In this document: positions 43,978-56,139 of the stretch, in pieces
Position numbering within the stretch: the stretch's first letter is position 1
How the letters are laid out: every line of letters begins with the position of its first letter
From: Diphasiastrum complanatum
Taxonomy: Eukaryota; Streptophyta; Lycopodiopsida; Lycopodiales; Lycopodiaceae
Direction: 5' to 3'
Length of the DNA: 64,000 nucleotides
Assembly (NCBI GenBank): GCA_029204225.1
Contig: CM055093.1
Coordinates: forward strand, 29,149,777 to 29,213,776
Program-made: the position numbers and the translations under genes
Notes under the pieces: generated by a model
What the model saw: the letters and a program-made list of their open reading frames with translations, nothing else
Databases searched by the model: none
Told to the model about the DNA's origin: nothing

Positions 43978-45072
43978 TCAACAAGTTCTTTGAATTGAAG
44001 GTACATAAAGAACATTGCCTTGATCTACTTTTTTAGATGATCCTAGACATAAAGGAATGGATCCAACACCTACAATCTCACGTTCTTGATCACTTGCAGT
44101 GAAGATAAATCTCTGAGAACTATTGTAAGAAAGTAGATTAGAAAAGTAGTCTTTTTGGTGAGTCATGTGGGAGCTTGCCCCACTATCAATCCACCAAGTG
44201 TCTTGATTAGATGTTTGTGGTGAGGATACCATCAAAGATAGACTGCACTCTTCCTCCTCCTCCTCAAGCACAAGATTGCCTTGATTGTCCTTCTCTTGGG
44301 TATTCTTCTTCTTGTAGCACTCGGATGCAAAATGTCCCTCCTTCTTGCTCTTGCCTTTGGAACTTGATGCTCCATCCTTGCTCTCCATCTCCATGTCTTG
44401 AGTCTTCTTGGATGGAAACTTTTTCTTCTTGTCTCTAAAGAAAAAGTTAGCTTTTTCATCACCATCATTCAAAGATAAAGAACTCATCCTACTTTTGATA
44501 TGAAACATTCTACTCTCCTCACTTACAAGAACACTTTGAAGTTTTTCAATACTAGGAAGTGAATCTTGAATAGCAAAGGTTTGAACAAGATTAGAATAAT
44601 CATCTCCTAATCCATTCAAAATGATTTGAACTAACTCATCATCTTTGATCTTATCATCTATAGAAGACAACTCATTCAAAGATTTGATTCTAAAGACATA
44701 ATTCTGGGCACTTTCACTACTTCCTTTCATGCTTTGAAGAATTTGATTCCTAAGCATGAGTATCCTTGAAGTATTCTTGGATCCATAAGTTGCTTTTAAT
44801 GAATCCCATGCCTCTTTGGATGTGGTGCAAGATGAGATTTCCTTCAAAAGTTCATTACTTACATTCATTTTTATGCAATGTAATGCAAATCTACGTCTCT
44901 TTTTGTACTTTACCAATTCAATTCCTCCTTGAGGTTCTACTTCCACCTCGAGTACTATGTCATAAAGATCATGGAGTACAAGCAAAGACTCCATTCAAAC
45001 TATCCAATTAGCATAATTAGTGGATGTGAGCCTTTCACTAGCTTCAAGCAAAAATCCACCCATTGATGCCAT
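43978..45072 (-). pseudogene. Copia VI gag and protease
   Basis: The gag start MASMGGFLLEASERLTS is at 45072, followed by an in-frame TGA just before MESLLVLHDLYDIV (family residue Arg there). Gag then reads openly from 44994: EAWDSLKATYGSKN, LRNQILQSMKGSSES, ILNGLGDDYSNLV. The zinc knuckle is cut: only EGHFASECYKKK remains. Protease TWWIDSGASSHM is intact. The segment between protease and integrase is frameshifted near 43980. Confidence 0.9.
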
Positions 45073-45672
45073 TTTTGAATGTGAAAAAGCACTAGAAACT
45101 CTTATGGATTCTTTAAGAGATCTGAACCTAAAGTCTTCTAGCAATTTGAAAGCTTATAGACTCAATCCTGTCACTCATGAACCAATATAGAATGATGGAA
45201 ATTTAGATTCTAGTCTCAATTTTGCAAAATCGCTCCTTAATCTATGATTTTCGGCAATATCTCTCTCAACTTCAACATGCACTCAAAAAATCAGAGAAAC
45301 TCATTTAATGCACCTGAATCAAGCTTCAAATTTCACTTTTTAGCTGATCTAATCCAATAACAAATCATAGGAATACAATCTCTATAGAAAAAGCTTGATT
45401 TTGCACTAAAAATCTCTCAATTTGGGTGTGTGAGTCAAATTATACAAATTTTTTAATTTTCACAACCAAAACCGGAACTGTATGGCCTCACACGTGTGAA
45501 AAAAATTCCTACAGTCCACAACAAGTTCTGGTCCAAAATTTTTGAATATATCTATCAAATCCAACTCGCTACACAAAAATTAGCTAGTTTCCAAGAACTT
45601 GCTAATTTCGGCTTAGTTCTGGATTAACCCCATCAATATCAATAAATCCTCTTGTACTTGGCTCTAATACCA

Positions 45673-46125
45673 TGTGAAAGTCTGCAAAATAGGACCAAGA
45701 ATGGATCCTAAACTAATCCACAAGAAGGATTGGATATTCGATACAATCGATCTATCAAACTTTCTATTTTGAGCACTTTTGGTCTATTTTCCTACTATAT
45801 GGAGATCTACTTGGAAACCTTCTAGAAGTCAAAATTCACCTACTTCAGCTTATTCCACATGTGTGAGCAGTCCTCTAGACATGAGATGTGACACCTAACC
45901 TAAGGATGTAGCTCATGCAATCAATAGATTGATGCCATGTGTCATACGACTAGAAAACTAGTTTTTGGTCTTTTTAGCCACTAGAACTTGAATTAAATCA
46001 TATGTACAACCTATATGATTATGGTACATGACAAGTACACTGATTTCACATGTGGGAACAGGATCCACACATGTGTAATCATCCTATATACATGGATTTG
46101 GCCTTGACCAAGCATAATTTTTACA
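45673..46125 (-). repeat. Copia VI 5' LTR
   Basis: Starts TGTGAAAGTCTGC on the plus strand next to the primer site and ends near TTTTTACA. The middle is shorter than in the related 22347-23071 copy. The leader at 45073-45659 has CACACGTGTG at ~45490. Confidence 0.75.
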
Positions 46126-46139
46126 TTTTTCACATGACG

Positions 46140-46765
46140 AACCTCATACATTCGAGGAAGCTGTTGATGGACCAGATAAAGATCGCTGAATTTAGGCAAT
46201 GGAAGACGAAATGTCATCCATGTATAAGAACAATGTATGGACACTTGCACCTATTCCAGATGGCAGAAAACCAGTCAAGTGCAAGTGGATCTACAAGATC
46301 AAAACAGGTCTTGATGGAGAAAACATCAGATACAAAGCAAGGTTAGTTGCTAAAGGATTTTTATAGAAGTATGGGATCGACTACACTAATACTTTCTCAC
46401 CGGTAGTCAAACATATATCAATTTGCTTGTTATTCGTGTATGCAGTGGCTCATGATCTGAAAATTCATATTGTGGATGAGAAGACTGCTTTCTTGCATGC
46501 AAAATTGAAAGAATACTTATTCATCAACCAAGCACTTGGTTTTGTAAGCCAAGAATATCCAGAATATGGATGTCACATGAATAAAAGCATTTATGGTTTG
46601 AAACAAGTAGCCAGACAATGGTATAGAAAGAAGGACGAAGCGCTGCATTCCTTAGGCTTCAAACCTCTATTTGTTGAGTCAAATGTCTATGTCAAGCATG
46701 TCCAAAATGAAATAATCATTCTAGCTGTCTATGTTGATGACACACTTATCTTAGTAGAAGTGCCA
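46140..46765 (+). pseudogene. Copia fragment VII, RT start (plus)
   Basis: Plus-strand copia RT: MYKNNVWTLAPIPDGRK, VKCKWIYKIKTGLDGENI, RYKARLVAKGFL, a stop, then KYGIDYTNTFSPVVKH, DEKTAFLHAKLKEYLF, SIYGLKQVARQWYRK and the catalytic YVDDTLIL, where it ends abruptly near 46760. RNase H is missing. It is not of the copia III-VI type and is probably from the same element as 36070-36390. Confidence 0.85.
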
Positions 46766-47300
46766 ACATAATGTGTCTCTTTTTTGTACTCAACCAAGGA
46801 GGAATATTATAATTTACCAAGCAAACAGGACAAATGGACCACGTACTTGCCCATACACCAAAGGGATTCACACCATCTGTTGCAAGACCAAATCTCACAT
46901 TTCTTGACTCATTGGCAAAGCTTGGATACTCTTTGTTGATGTGTTTCCATGCAGGTGAACCTGAGGGTACCCTTATCATCTCATCTATAGAGGTATGGTG
47001 TGCATGCCAGTTTATAAGTTGTGCAAGAGATTTACAACGAAATAAACGTTGCAATTGTGGAATTACTGGGAAATGTCGTAAAATTTTGCATGGAATGGTT
47101 GCCCCTTGCAAATCATCTCTATATCGAGGAATATCACAAATGGGACATTTCTTGAGTGATTCATACCTTCTTCGATATAATATACAATCTTTTGGACATG
47201 CATGATATTGCTTGTAGTCCATCCCAATGTTAGACAACATCTTTTGTGCCTCATCTCTTGTCTTGGGCATGACATTCCCTTTTGGGAGAATTTTGTTTTT
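46750..47300 (-). pseudogene. CACTA (En/Spm) transposase fragment, TNP2 type
   Basis: The minus frame 46746-47375 carries LPKGNVMPKTRDEAQKML, YKQYHACPKDCILYRRRYE, CPICDIPRYRDD, ILRHFPVIPQLQRLF, the WHAHH block, PSGSPAWKHINKEYPSFA, RNVRFGLATDGVNPFGVW and YNIPPWLSTKKRHIML. These are the successive blocks of the Transposase_21 (TNP2) family. Only this ~185-residue part remains, against 700 or more in the family. The right part of the frame (beyond ~47300) belongs to another sequence. CACTA termini are not visible. Confidence 0.85.
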
Positions 47301-47304
47301 TAAT

Positions 47305-47780
47305 AGTCCGAAAAATCTTTCTTCGAACCTTGCGATCTCGATCGGTCTGCGACTCGACGTAGATGTGCTCCCCAATTTTGCGGGACTGTCTTTTGGGCCC
47401 GTACCCTAGCCTACTCGTAACAAATCGGATGCACCACTCCATGGATAGCATTACGGTATCCATACCCCTACAACATGAGGTTCGAAGAAAGCTTTCCAGC
47501 CTATAAGTCCGATATGGAGGGCCGAAGGCCGGCTTGCTTTCCCGGGGAAGGGCCGAAGGCCGACTCCCCTGGGAATTAGCACCAAGGTGCGGGCCTTTCT
47601 CCAGCCACGGTAAATTATTCACGGTCACCTCCCGCGCTTACAGTTGGATTGGGGTTGGATGCAGAAAAAAGAGTCGGAGTACGGGCAAACGCCTCAAGAT
47701 CCTTCAGAAAACACATTTTATTTCGGGCTAATTCCAATTCGATGTGAAATCGGGCAAGCTGTCTGTACATGACAAAAGAA
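47305..47780. other. GC-rich island of foreign composition, possibly organellar
   Basis: Sharply GC-richer than both flanks, with GGCCGAAGGCC twice (near 47520 and 47550) and stretches such as CGGGACTGTCTTTTGGGCCC. On the minus strand a 125-codon frame crosses it into the transposase fragment. Composition and texture resemble plant mitochondrial DNA, but I cannot name a gene, so organellar origin is only a guess. Confidence 0.35.
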
Positions 47781-47889
47781 GTCATTGTAAAAAAATTATC
47801 ACTATTTGTCCAAATTGTAAAGTTTGTTTCAAAGCAAAAATGACAAGTATATGAAAAAAAATTGACTCAAATAATGATGTCGGCTTTGG

Positions 47890-48645
47890 TCACTCCATCT
47901 ATTTTTGGCTTGAATATTTAATAGAAGTAGAAAGTCACCAAACGAGATGTCTTTGCTCTAGGGTACAATGCTGTATTTGATTCTTCTTGCAATTTCTTTT
48001 CTTCTTTAGACAAAAGTGCCTTCTCATCTTGTTCATTGTGTTTAGCTGCTCTATTATTCTCGTACATATCATCCAACATGTCTCCTATGGCTTTTAATTC
48101 TTCATTCATTGGATTTCATTTTCATTGTTGAAACTTGTATGCGAAGAGGTAGATGAGCTAGATTCAGATGCATTAGTTTCTTGATTAATGAGCTCATCAA
48201 TTTCCATCATCTCTTTTAATCCTTGACGTAAATGACGAGGTAATTGCTTTATATGAGGATCGTTGTATGACATTCATCATCTACGTTGGCCATGCTTGAT
48301 AAACATTTCCTCCCAATACTTGATAGATCTAAATGTTGCATATGAATATAAATTACCTCTTTGGTAAAAAAGTATGAACATACCAGTGTATCTATTAGAC
48401 CATTCTTCTTTCCAACTTGCTAACATTCAATGAACTCAAAGAATTGCATGCTTCTACATATTTACATATTTATAAATTTCACATACATTAGCTTTCACTT
48501 ATTACCTTATGTAAACATCTAGGCAAATGATGAATAATGCTTGAAGAATAATGCTCCTAACATTTGACATATTTAATGACACAAACCAAATACACTCAAG
48601 AATGCATGGATTATACATCTTTGCATATCAGCAAAATTTAAATAT
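47890..48645 (-). pseudogene. Unassigned minus-strand coding relic with partial SET-like tail
   Basis: Minus frames read LPRHLRQGLKEMMEIDELINQ and a Ser-rich stretch (48120-48270), a stop, then an acidic, charged, probably helical segment MNEELKAIGDMLDDMYENN (48109 down to 47918). Just upstream (48295-48350) a frame reads YATFRSIKYWEEMFIKHGQRR, a worn copy of the end of the SET-like frame that starts at 49308. No named family for the rest. Confidence 0.35.
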
Positions 48646-49672
48646 TCACATTTGACCTATCGTCTTTTGCAAATATTTGGGTAGAGGACGGTTGAAACTA
48701 TACTTGATGAACAATTCTTCCCCAAATTTGATAGATCTAGTGGCATAGATCATTACATAAGTGCCCTTTACATTCCTAGTAAAATATTCTTCTTTTCCAT
48801 TGGTGGGTTCTTCAAAATCACAATTCATCAATAAAGGGTGGTCAATGGAACTATTTATATATGTAGCAATATTTTCATGCACATCTGGACGTCCATCAAT
48901 GTATGTACGATTTGCCTGTGAGATGTTGCCTCCTTGCATGCGTTGCTCCTCTAAAGAACAAGCATTTGAATTCAAGCCATATATTTGCATCCTCCATTGG
49001 TGACAACACAAAGCATGCCAATCACCCCAATTGTATTGAGGTCGTACATATGGCATCAATGTCACAACACTATTTAGAGAGACCTCAATACTACTCAATG
49101 CAAAAAGGCCCAAACTAGCCTCAAGAAAGTGTTCACTAGGCATGATTATATACATTCGATCCCAATACGTAAATGGTGTTCCATTTAATGGTAATGGTGA
49201 TTGAAGTAGCCAACACGAATATCTACTTCTAATGAAACTTTTTACTAATGGATGTAAGCTAGGTGGAAGAGGAAGGTCAAACAAAGGACCTAAAATATTT
49301 TTTGACACATCAACAGTGCGTAGTAATTTTCAATTATCTTTCAAACTAGTCATAATACGTCCAAGATGTGTTCTCGTTTTTAAAGAGGTGGTCAAATTTG
49401 TGGAATCCACGTGGAGTATCGTAGAGGACTCATGTGTAATGTCTAGGATAGGTGTGGTTCAATGGTAAGAATATTCTGGAGATTTGGAGACATGGATTGA
49501 ATTACAAGGCATTGATGAACTAATTATATCATGCAAGGGGTCATCATCAACATGAGCATCATCTAAGACCAATGATGATCCAAAATCAATATTTATGTGA
49601 TTTATCCTATCAATAATATTCTCTATCCCTCTTGCAACTCTTTTCTTTGAAACCAACTTACGTTCCTTCTTC
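48646..49672 (-). pseudogene. SET-domain-like protein, pseudogene
   Basis: An open frame of 220 codons at 48646-49308 contains NIATYINSS (residues 146-154) and YATRSIKFGEELFIKYSF (188-205). This pair resembles the end of a SET domain (NxxRFxNHSC and GEELTxDY), but the HSC and Tyr positions differ. The same frame extends upstream to ~49656, with two TGA stops (near 49457 and 49330), through a basic start KKRVARGIENIIDRINHI. A polypyrimidine and TTTTGTAG at ~49674 fits a 3' splice site, so 49672 may be an exon start. If the family call is right it would be a histone or protein methyltransferase relative. The missing residues and stops argue for a pseudogene. Confidence 0.45.
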
Positions 49673-49689
49673 TACAAAAGTTAAAAATG

Positions 49690-52060
<2,371 letters not shown>

Positions 52061-52508
52061 TGAATTTTTCCTTCTAGAAGCAAGTGAGAGATTAACTTCA
52101 TCTAATCATTCTATTTGGATTTTTCTTTTTAGAAGCAACTGAGAAATTAACTTCAAAGTATTGTGGCACTCATCCTATCGCTCAATATTTATTGGCCAAA
52201 CTATACTTGAAGTGCCATAAAGGTCAAAGATTGAAGCATTTCCAAAGAACACTTTAAAGAGTTTACCTCTCGTACTCTTGGATCTTCTTGTCAACAATCA
52301 GAAATGCAACATCAAGCATTCACCATAAGCAATCACCAAGGAGCCGAAAGACGAACATGCAATATCACTCTATTACACTCACACTTACTGAATGTAAAAT
52401 GTACATATAAACTTCATTGTTACACTTCCTAGTTACAGCTAGTAATAAAGTACATCGTAAACAGTAACTAGGAAGTGTAACAATGAAGTTTATCATTGAT
52501 TTCTAACA
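52061..52508 (-). repeat. Copia XI 3' LTR, left edge uncertain
   Basis: The element-sense start TGTTAGAAATCAATG is at 52508, directly after a polypurine tract (CTCTCCCTCAATGAT on the plus strand, 52509-52523). The other end is not visible; sequence homogeneous with an LTR goes down to ~52060. Confidence 0.55.
52409..52491. repeat. Perfect 28-bp inverted repeat (hairpin)
   Basis: Arms 52409-52436 and 52464-52491 are exact reverse complements with a 27-base loop. Arm begins AAACTTCATTGTTACAC. It lies at the start of the copia XI LTR and could fold in RNA or extrude in DNA. Confidence 0.92.
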
Positions 52509-52559
52509 CTCTCCCTCAATGATAAAATTACATTCTTCTATTCCTAGTAGAGTACAAAA

Positions 52560-52900
52560 CTTGTCAAATTTACATCTGCCTAATGACTTAGTAAAAATAT
52601 TTGCCACCTGATCTTCAGATTTACAGAAAACAAGATCAATGGCTCCATCAAGAATTTTCTCGCAAACAAAATGTTAATGTATTTCGATGTGCTTGGTTCG
52701 AGAATGTAAAACTGGACTTTTTGGCAAAGTGAATGCAGCTTTGATTGTCCAAGATATAGTAGTCGCATCCACCTATGGTTGACCTAAATCCACAAGCAAT
52801 CTTCGTAACCATACCGCTTCTTGTGCAGCATTGCTGAGTGCTCAATATTCAGCTTCTGTCAAGGATAAGACTACTGTAGGTTGCTTTTTGCTGCTTGAAT
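52560..52900 (-). pseudogene. Copia XI RNase H remnant
   Basis: The minus strand carries, through frame changes, a segment like SLTEAEY...AAQEAVWLRRLL and DNQSCIHFAK near 52735-52860, the end of copia RNase H. It directly follows the integrase end at ~52908, so RT has been deleted. Confidence 0.75.
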
Positions 52901-52907
52901 TTCAGCA

Positions 52908-53880
52908 TTAGGCTTGCAATGGATTTTCTATACCAAAACCCACTTCCTTCTTGACCAGTACTTTTGCTCCCTCATCAAAATGTTCAGTGATTACTTCAAA
53001 TTGTTCACCTCGGCCCATCTTATCAAATGTAGCATCCCTAGAAATTACAAGCTTCTGTGCATTTATGTCATACATCCTGTATGCCTTGGCCTTCTCATCA
53101 TATCCAAGGAAAATACACTTGATAGATTTTGCATCCAATTTTCTTCGTTTCTCATCAGGAATATGAGCATAAGCATCACAACCAAATACTCTCAAATGAA
53201 AAATATTAGGTTTCTTTCTAGTAACAGCTTCATGAGATGTCTTACCTTCCATGGATTTTGTAGGACACCGATTCAGGATGTGTGTAGCTGTGCTACAAGC
53301 TTCTACCCAAAAGGTGTTTGGCAGACCCTTGCTTTTGAGCATCGCCCTGACCATCTCAACAATAGATCTGTTCTTTCGTTCTGCAACTCCATTTTGCTGT
53401 GGTGAATAAGGTGTTGTAGTCTGTCTCTTGATCCCTTGATCTTTGCAAAAATCAATAAATTCTGTCAAAAAATACTCACCACCTCCATCAGATCTCAAAG
53501 TTTTGATGCAACATCATGTTTGCTTTTCAACTAATGACTTGAATTCCCTGAACTTAGCAAAAGCATCTCATTTCTTGCTTATCAAATAAATCCAAATGCA
53601 TCTGCTATAATCATCAATAAATGTGATAAAGTAATAGTAGCCATTAAGAGATCTAGTCTACATAGGTCCACATAGATCACTATGGATAAGATCTAGGATG
53701 CCACCGGCTCTCCTTGCTCCACTTTTGGGAAACCTCTCTCTGTGTTGTTTTCTCAAAATGCAACCTTCACAATTTTTTCCTTCAAAAGAAATATTAGACA
53801 ATCCTATAACTAGATTACCTCTTTTGAGAATATGTAAACTTTGAGCACTAATCTACAATTTCCAGGTTTATTTTGCTTGG
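52908..53880 (-). pseudogene. Copia XI integrase
   Basis: The open part 52908-53498 has LRSDGGGEYFLTEFIDFC with the second catalytic Asp, GVAERKNRSIVEMVRAML with Glu, VFGCDAYAHIPDEKRRKLD and FLGYDEKAKAYRMYD. Upstream to ~53880, with stops and a frameshift near 53510, are the zinc segment NCEGCILRKQHRERFP and LIHSDLCGPM with the first Asp. The core is recognisable and complete but not expressible. Confidence 0.9.
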
Positions 53881-53905
53881 AATAGCCGCATCCTTGACCT
53901 CGGTC

Positions 53906-54636
53906 TTAATTCCGATTGCCTCGATTTGGGCCATCATTGGATTGTTCTTGAAATTGTTGGAACGATCCATGATATGAGTTTCCACCTCTTGATTGGTGTC
54001 TTCCAGGACCAAATTTGCCAACACATGCTCTCACTACAAGAGCTTGATCAAATCCCCTGTTGTGATGACTCAAGTTCTCTTGACGTTGTTTTTCCTGCAA
54101 AAGCAATCCACCTAACTCTTCATAGGTTGGAAGATTTTCCCGTGTAGCTATACTTGTCACAAACATCTGATGTGACTCACTCAAACTATTCAATTTCAAC
54201 TGCATGATCTCACGGTCCTGTACTCGCTCTCCAACTATTGCTAATTATTTGGTCACAAATCATCCATCATCCATCATCCATCATCCATCTGCAATGTGTG
54301 CAGCTTCATCTTCAGGAATAGCACTCGAGATGTGTTTGTGGTCTCAAACAATGCCTTCAACATACCCCATGCTTCTTTTGGTCCTTCTGAATCCGAAATG
54401 TAGGGAATAATTGCATCTCTCACTGATAAGTTGATGACATTTTGTGCTTTCTGTTTTCTCCTGTCAAATGCTCGTTGATTTTCTTCAATCAATGGCCTTG
54501 TCTCTTCACCTGTCACGATCTCCCATAGCTCCTTTTTCATCAAAATGTCCTTCAGTTTGAATTTCCAAACTGCATCGTTGTCAGCTCCTTCCAATTTGCT
54601 TGACTCATTGAGGACACTCTCGCTTAGAGTTGCCAT
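53906..54636 (-). pseudogene. Copia XI gag
   Basis: Starts MATLSESVLNESSKLEGADN at 54636. The UBN2-like domain shows KFKLKDILMKKELWEIV, VRDAIIPYISDSEGPKEAW and TSRVLFLKMKLHTLQMDDG. It continues, after a stop caused in part by a short ATCCATC repeat at ~54262-54292, in 53906-54205 (LNSLSESHQMFVTSIATREN, LGGLLLQEKQRQEN) and a Gly/Gln-rich tail. Confidence 0.88.
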
Positions 54637-54752
54637 TACTGGGTAGACAAGTCCGGATCACAAAAATGGCTCAGTCTAAACACACAACTTAGTCTCCAAA
54701 TTTTATCACGCCACAGAACTATACAATATTTTTTTTTTCCAATCATACAGCT

Positions 54753-54976
54753 GATATCGAAATGGAGTGCATAAGTACGACTGCTTAGGATCCTCTTTAA
54801 CTTGTGTGCGTGATCCGATATTGGAGCATGCGATATCGGACTAGAGCGCAGATGTACAACTGCTAAGAATTCTCTTTAGCTCGTGCGCTTGGATCCGATA
54901 TGCGATATCGGACTGGAGCGCAGATGTACGTCTACTCGGGTTTCTCTTCAGCTAGCACACTTGGATCCGATATTGG
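54753..54976. repeat. Three tandem units of ~72-79 bp (GATATCGGA repeat)
   Basis: Units at 54753-54831, 54832-54903 and 54904-54976. Each begins GATATCGGACTGGAGCGCAG (variants) and ends GGATCCGATATTGG. GATATCGGA and TCCGATAT are inverse of each other, so each unit edge is a palindromic cluster. Confidence 0.85.
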
Positions 54977-55660
54977 TACGAATAAAAAAGAGAGAATCTA
55001 CGATGATGATGACATTGTCGATGACATATACACACTGTAGCCAACTACTCTATACCACATCATAAGTAATCATTAAGAGATTGTATGTACTGAACAAATA
55101 CAATAAAATTTGTTAAGGACATGCCAACATCTGATCCATGTATATTCTAGTTATGCTTAATGAAAATCTAATATTCTAGTAACATTGCTATCAAGAAAAT
55201 TGCTTGGGTGGGGCAACACATAAAGATCACTCGACCAAAATCTTCACCAAAATCACTCGACCGAGAATCCATTATTTCAGTTTGAGCTAATTTAGTATAA
55301 AATGCGTCATGTCCTAAATTGCCATTAAGTACCATAAACTTGCAATTCGAATATGCTAGTATCGTAAGCCAAACTTCTTGACAATTTGTCAGTTTTATTT
55401 CATCCATGTAGATAGTGCATGTAGGCCTATCTCAACTAATTTAAAGACAACATAACAGTCAATGTTCGAAGCTTTTAGTTTGAACTCTTGTCCAAAATGA
55501 GTGATGATCTCACTCAGTCTTTCTTTCAAGATGGAAGGATTAAAATCAAACAATCAGTCATGATTGTCTGAATTAAGTAATTCATATGACTATCTTGCAT
55601 GACATCTTAAGCATGCAAGCCCATGTGGGGGACCCTCCCTCACGTGAGAGAGGGAAAATT
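54977..55660. other. No recognised gene; one open frame of unknown nature
   Basis: A minus frame at 55168-55407 (79 codons, starts MDEIKLTNCQEVWLTILAYS) has even composition and could be an exon or transposon scrap, but I recognise no domain and no LTR is attached. Confidence 0.35.
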
Positions 55661-55665
55661 TTTTT

Positions 55666-55727
55666 GCGTGGAACATCCATGCGTGGATAGTGCATGGATT
55701 ATCCATGCGTGGATAATCCACGCGAAA
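55666..55727. repeat. Left palindromic motif cluster
   Basis: GCGTGGA at 55666, GCGTGGATA at 55681, and GCGTGGATAATCCACGC at 55707-55723, with ATCCATGC variants between. Confidence 0.75.
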
Positions 55728-56139
55728 CTTGAATGCCCATAAAACCAAATTTTCATAAGCATTCTTGTTCCTCTTCTTTTGCTTTCAAGTTTTAGTGGTT
55801 TTCCTAATCTAGTGTTTAGTGCTCTTGCTTGCTATTTCTCTTCCAAGCTCTACAAATCTTGCTTGCTTGCTTCTGCTTGCTCTTCCTTGCTCTTCCTTGC
55901 TAGTGATCTTCCTCTTGCTATTGCTGGCAAGCTCTTCCTAATCTATTGATCTTGCTTGCTTTCTCTTGCTTGCTATTGATCTTGCTCTTTCTATTACTTT
56001 CTTGTCATTGGTTGCTCTTGTCATTGCTCACTCTTCTAATTTTACACTCTTCACTACTCTTTCAATCCCATTATCCACTGCTTTTTAACTTTTAAAGTTT
56101 TCTTTGATACAATGTCTTCAAGTGGTAGGTCTATCTCCT

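Larger units (their letters stand above)
42720..46125 (-). mobile_element. Copia VI: decayed copia element, 3' part missing
   Basis: 5' LTR 45673-46125, primer site complement GGCTCTAATACCA at 45660-45672, leader, gag, protease, integrase with an internal deletion, and the first part of RT, cut at 42720 by the LTR of copia V. The LTR is of the same family as 22347-23071, so this is a different subfamily from III-V although the proteins are similar. Confidence 0.88.
52509..54636 (-). mobile_element. Copia XI: decayed element of a different copia lineage, RT deleted
   Basis: Minus strand: gag 54636-53906, integrase ~53880-52908, then RNase H scraps 52900-52560, polypurine tract and 3' LTR. The whole RT and the protease are missing. 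No 5' LTR or primer site is visible right of 54640. Confidence 0.85.

Noticed and set aside
46834-47205. 123-codon plus-strand frame
   Set aside because: It is the shadow of the CACTA transposase fragment on the other strand.
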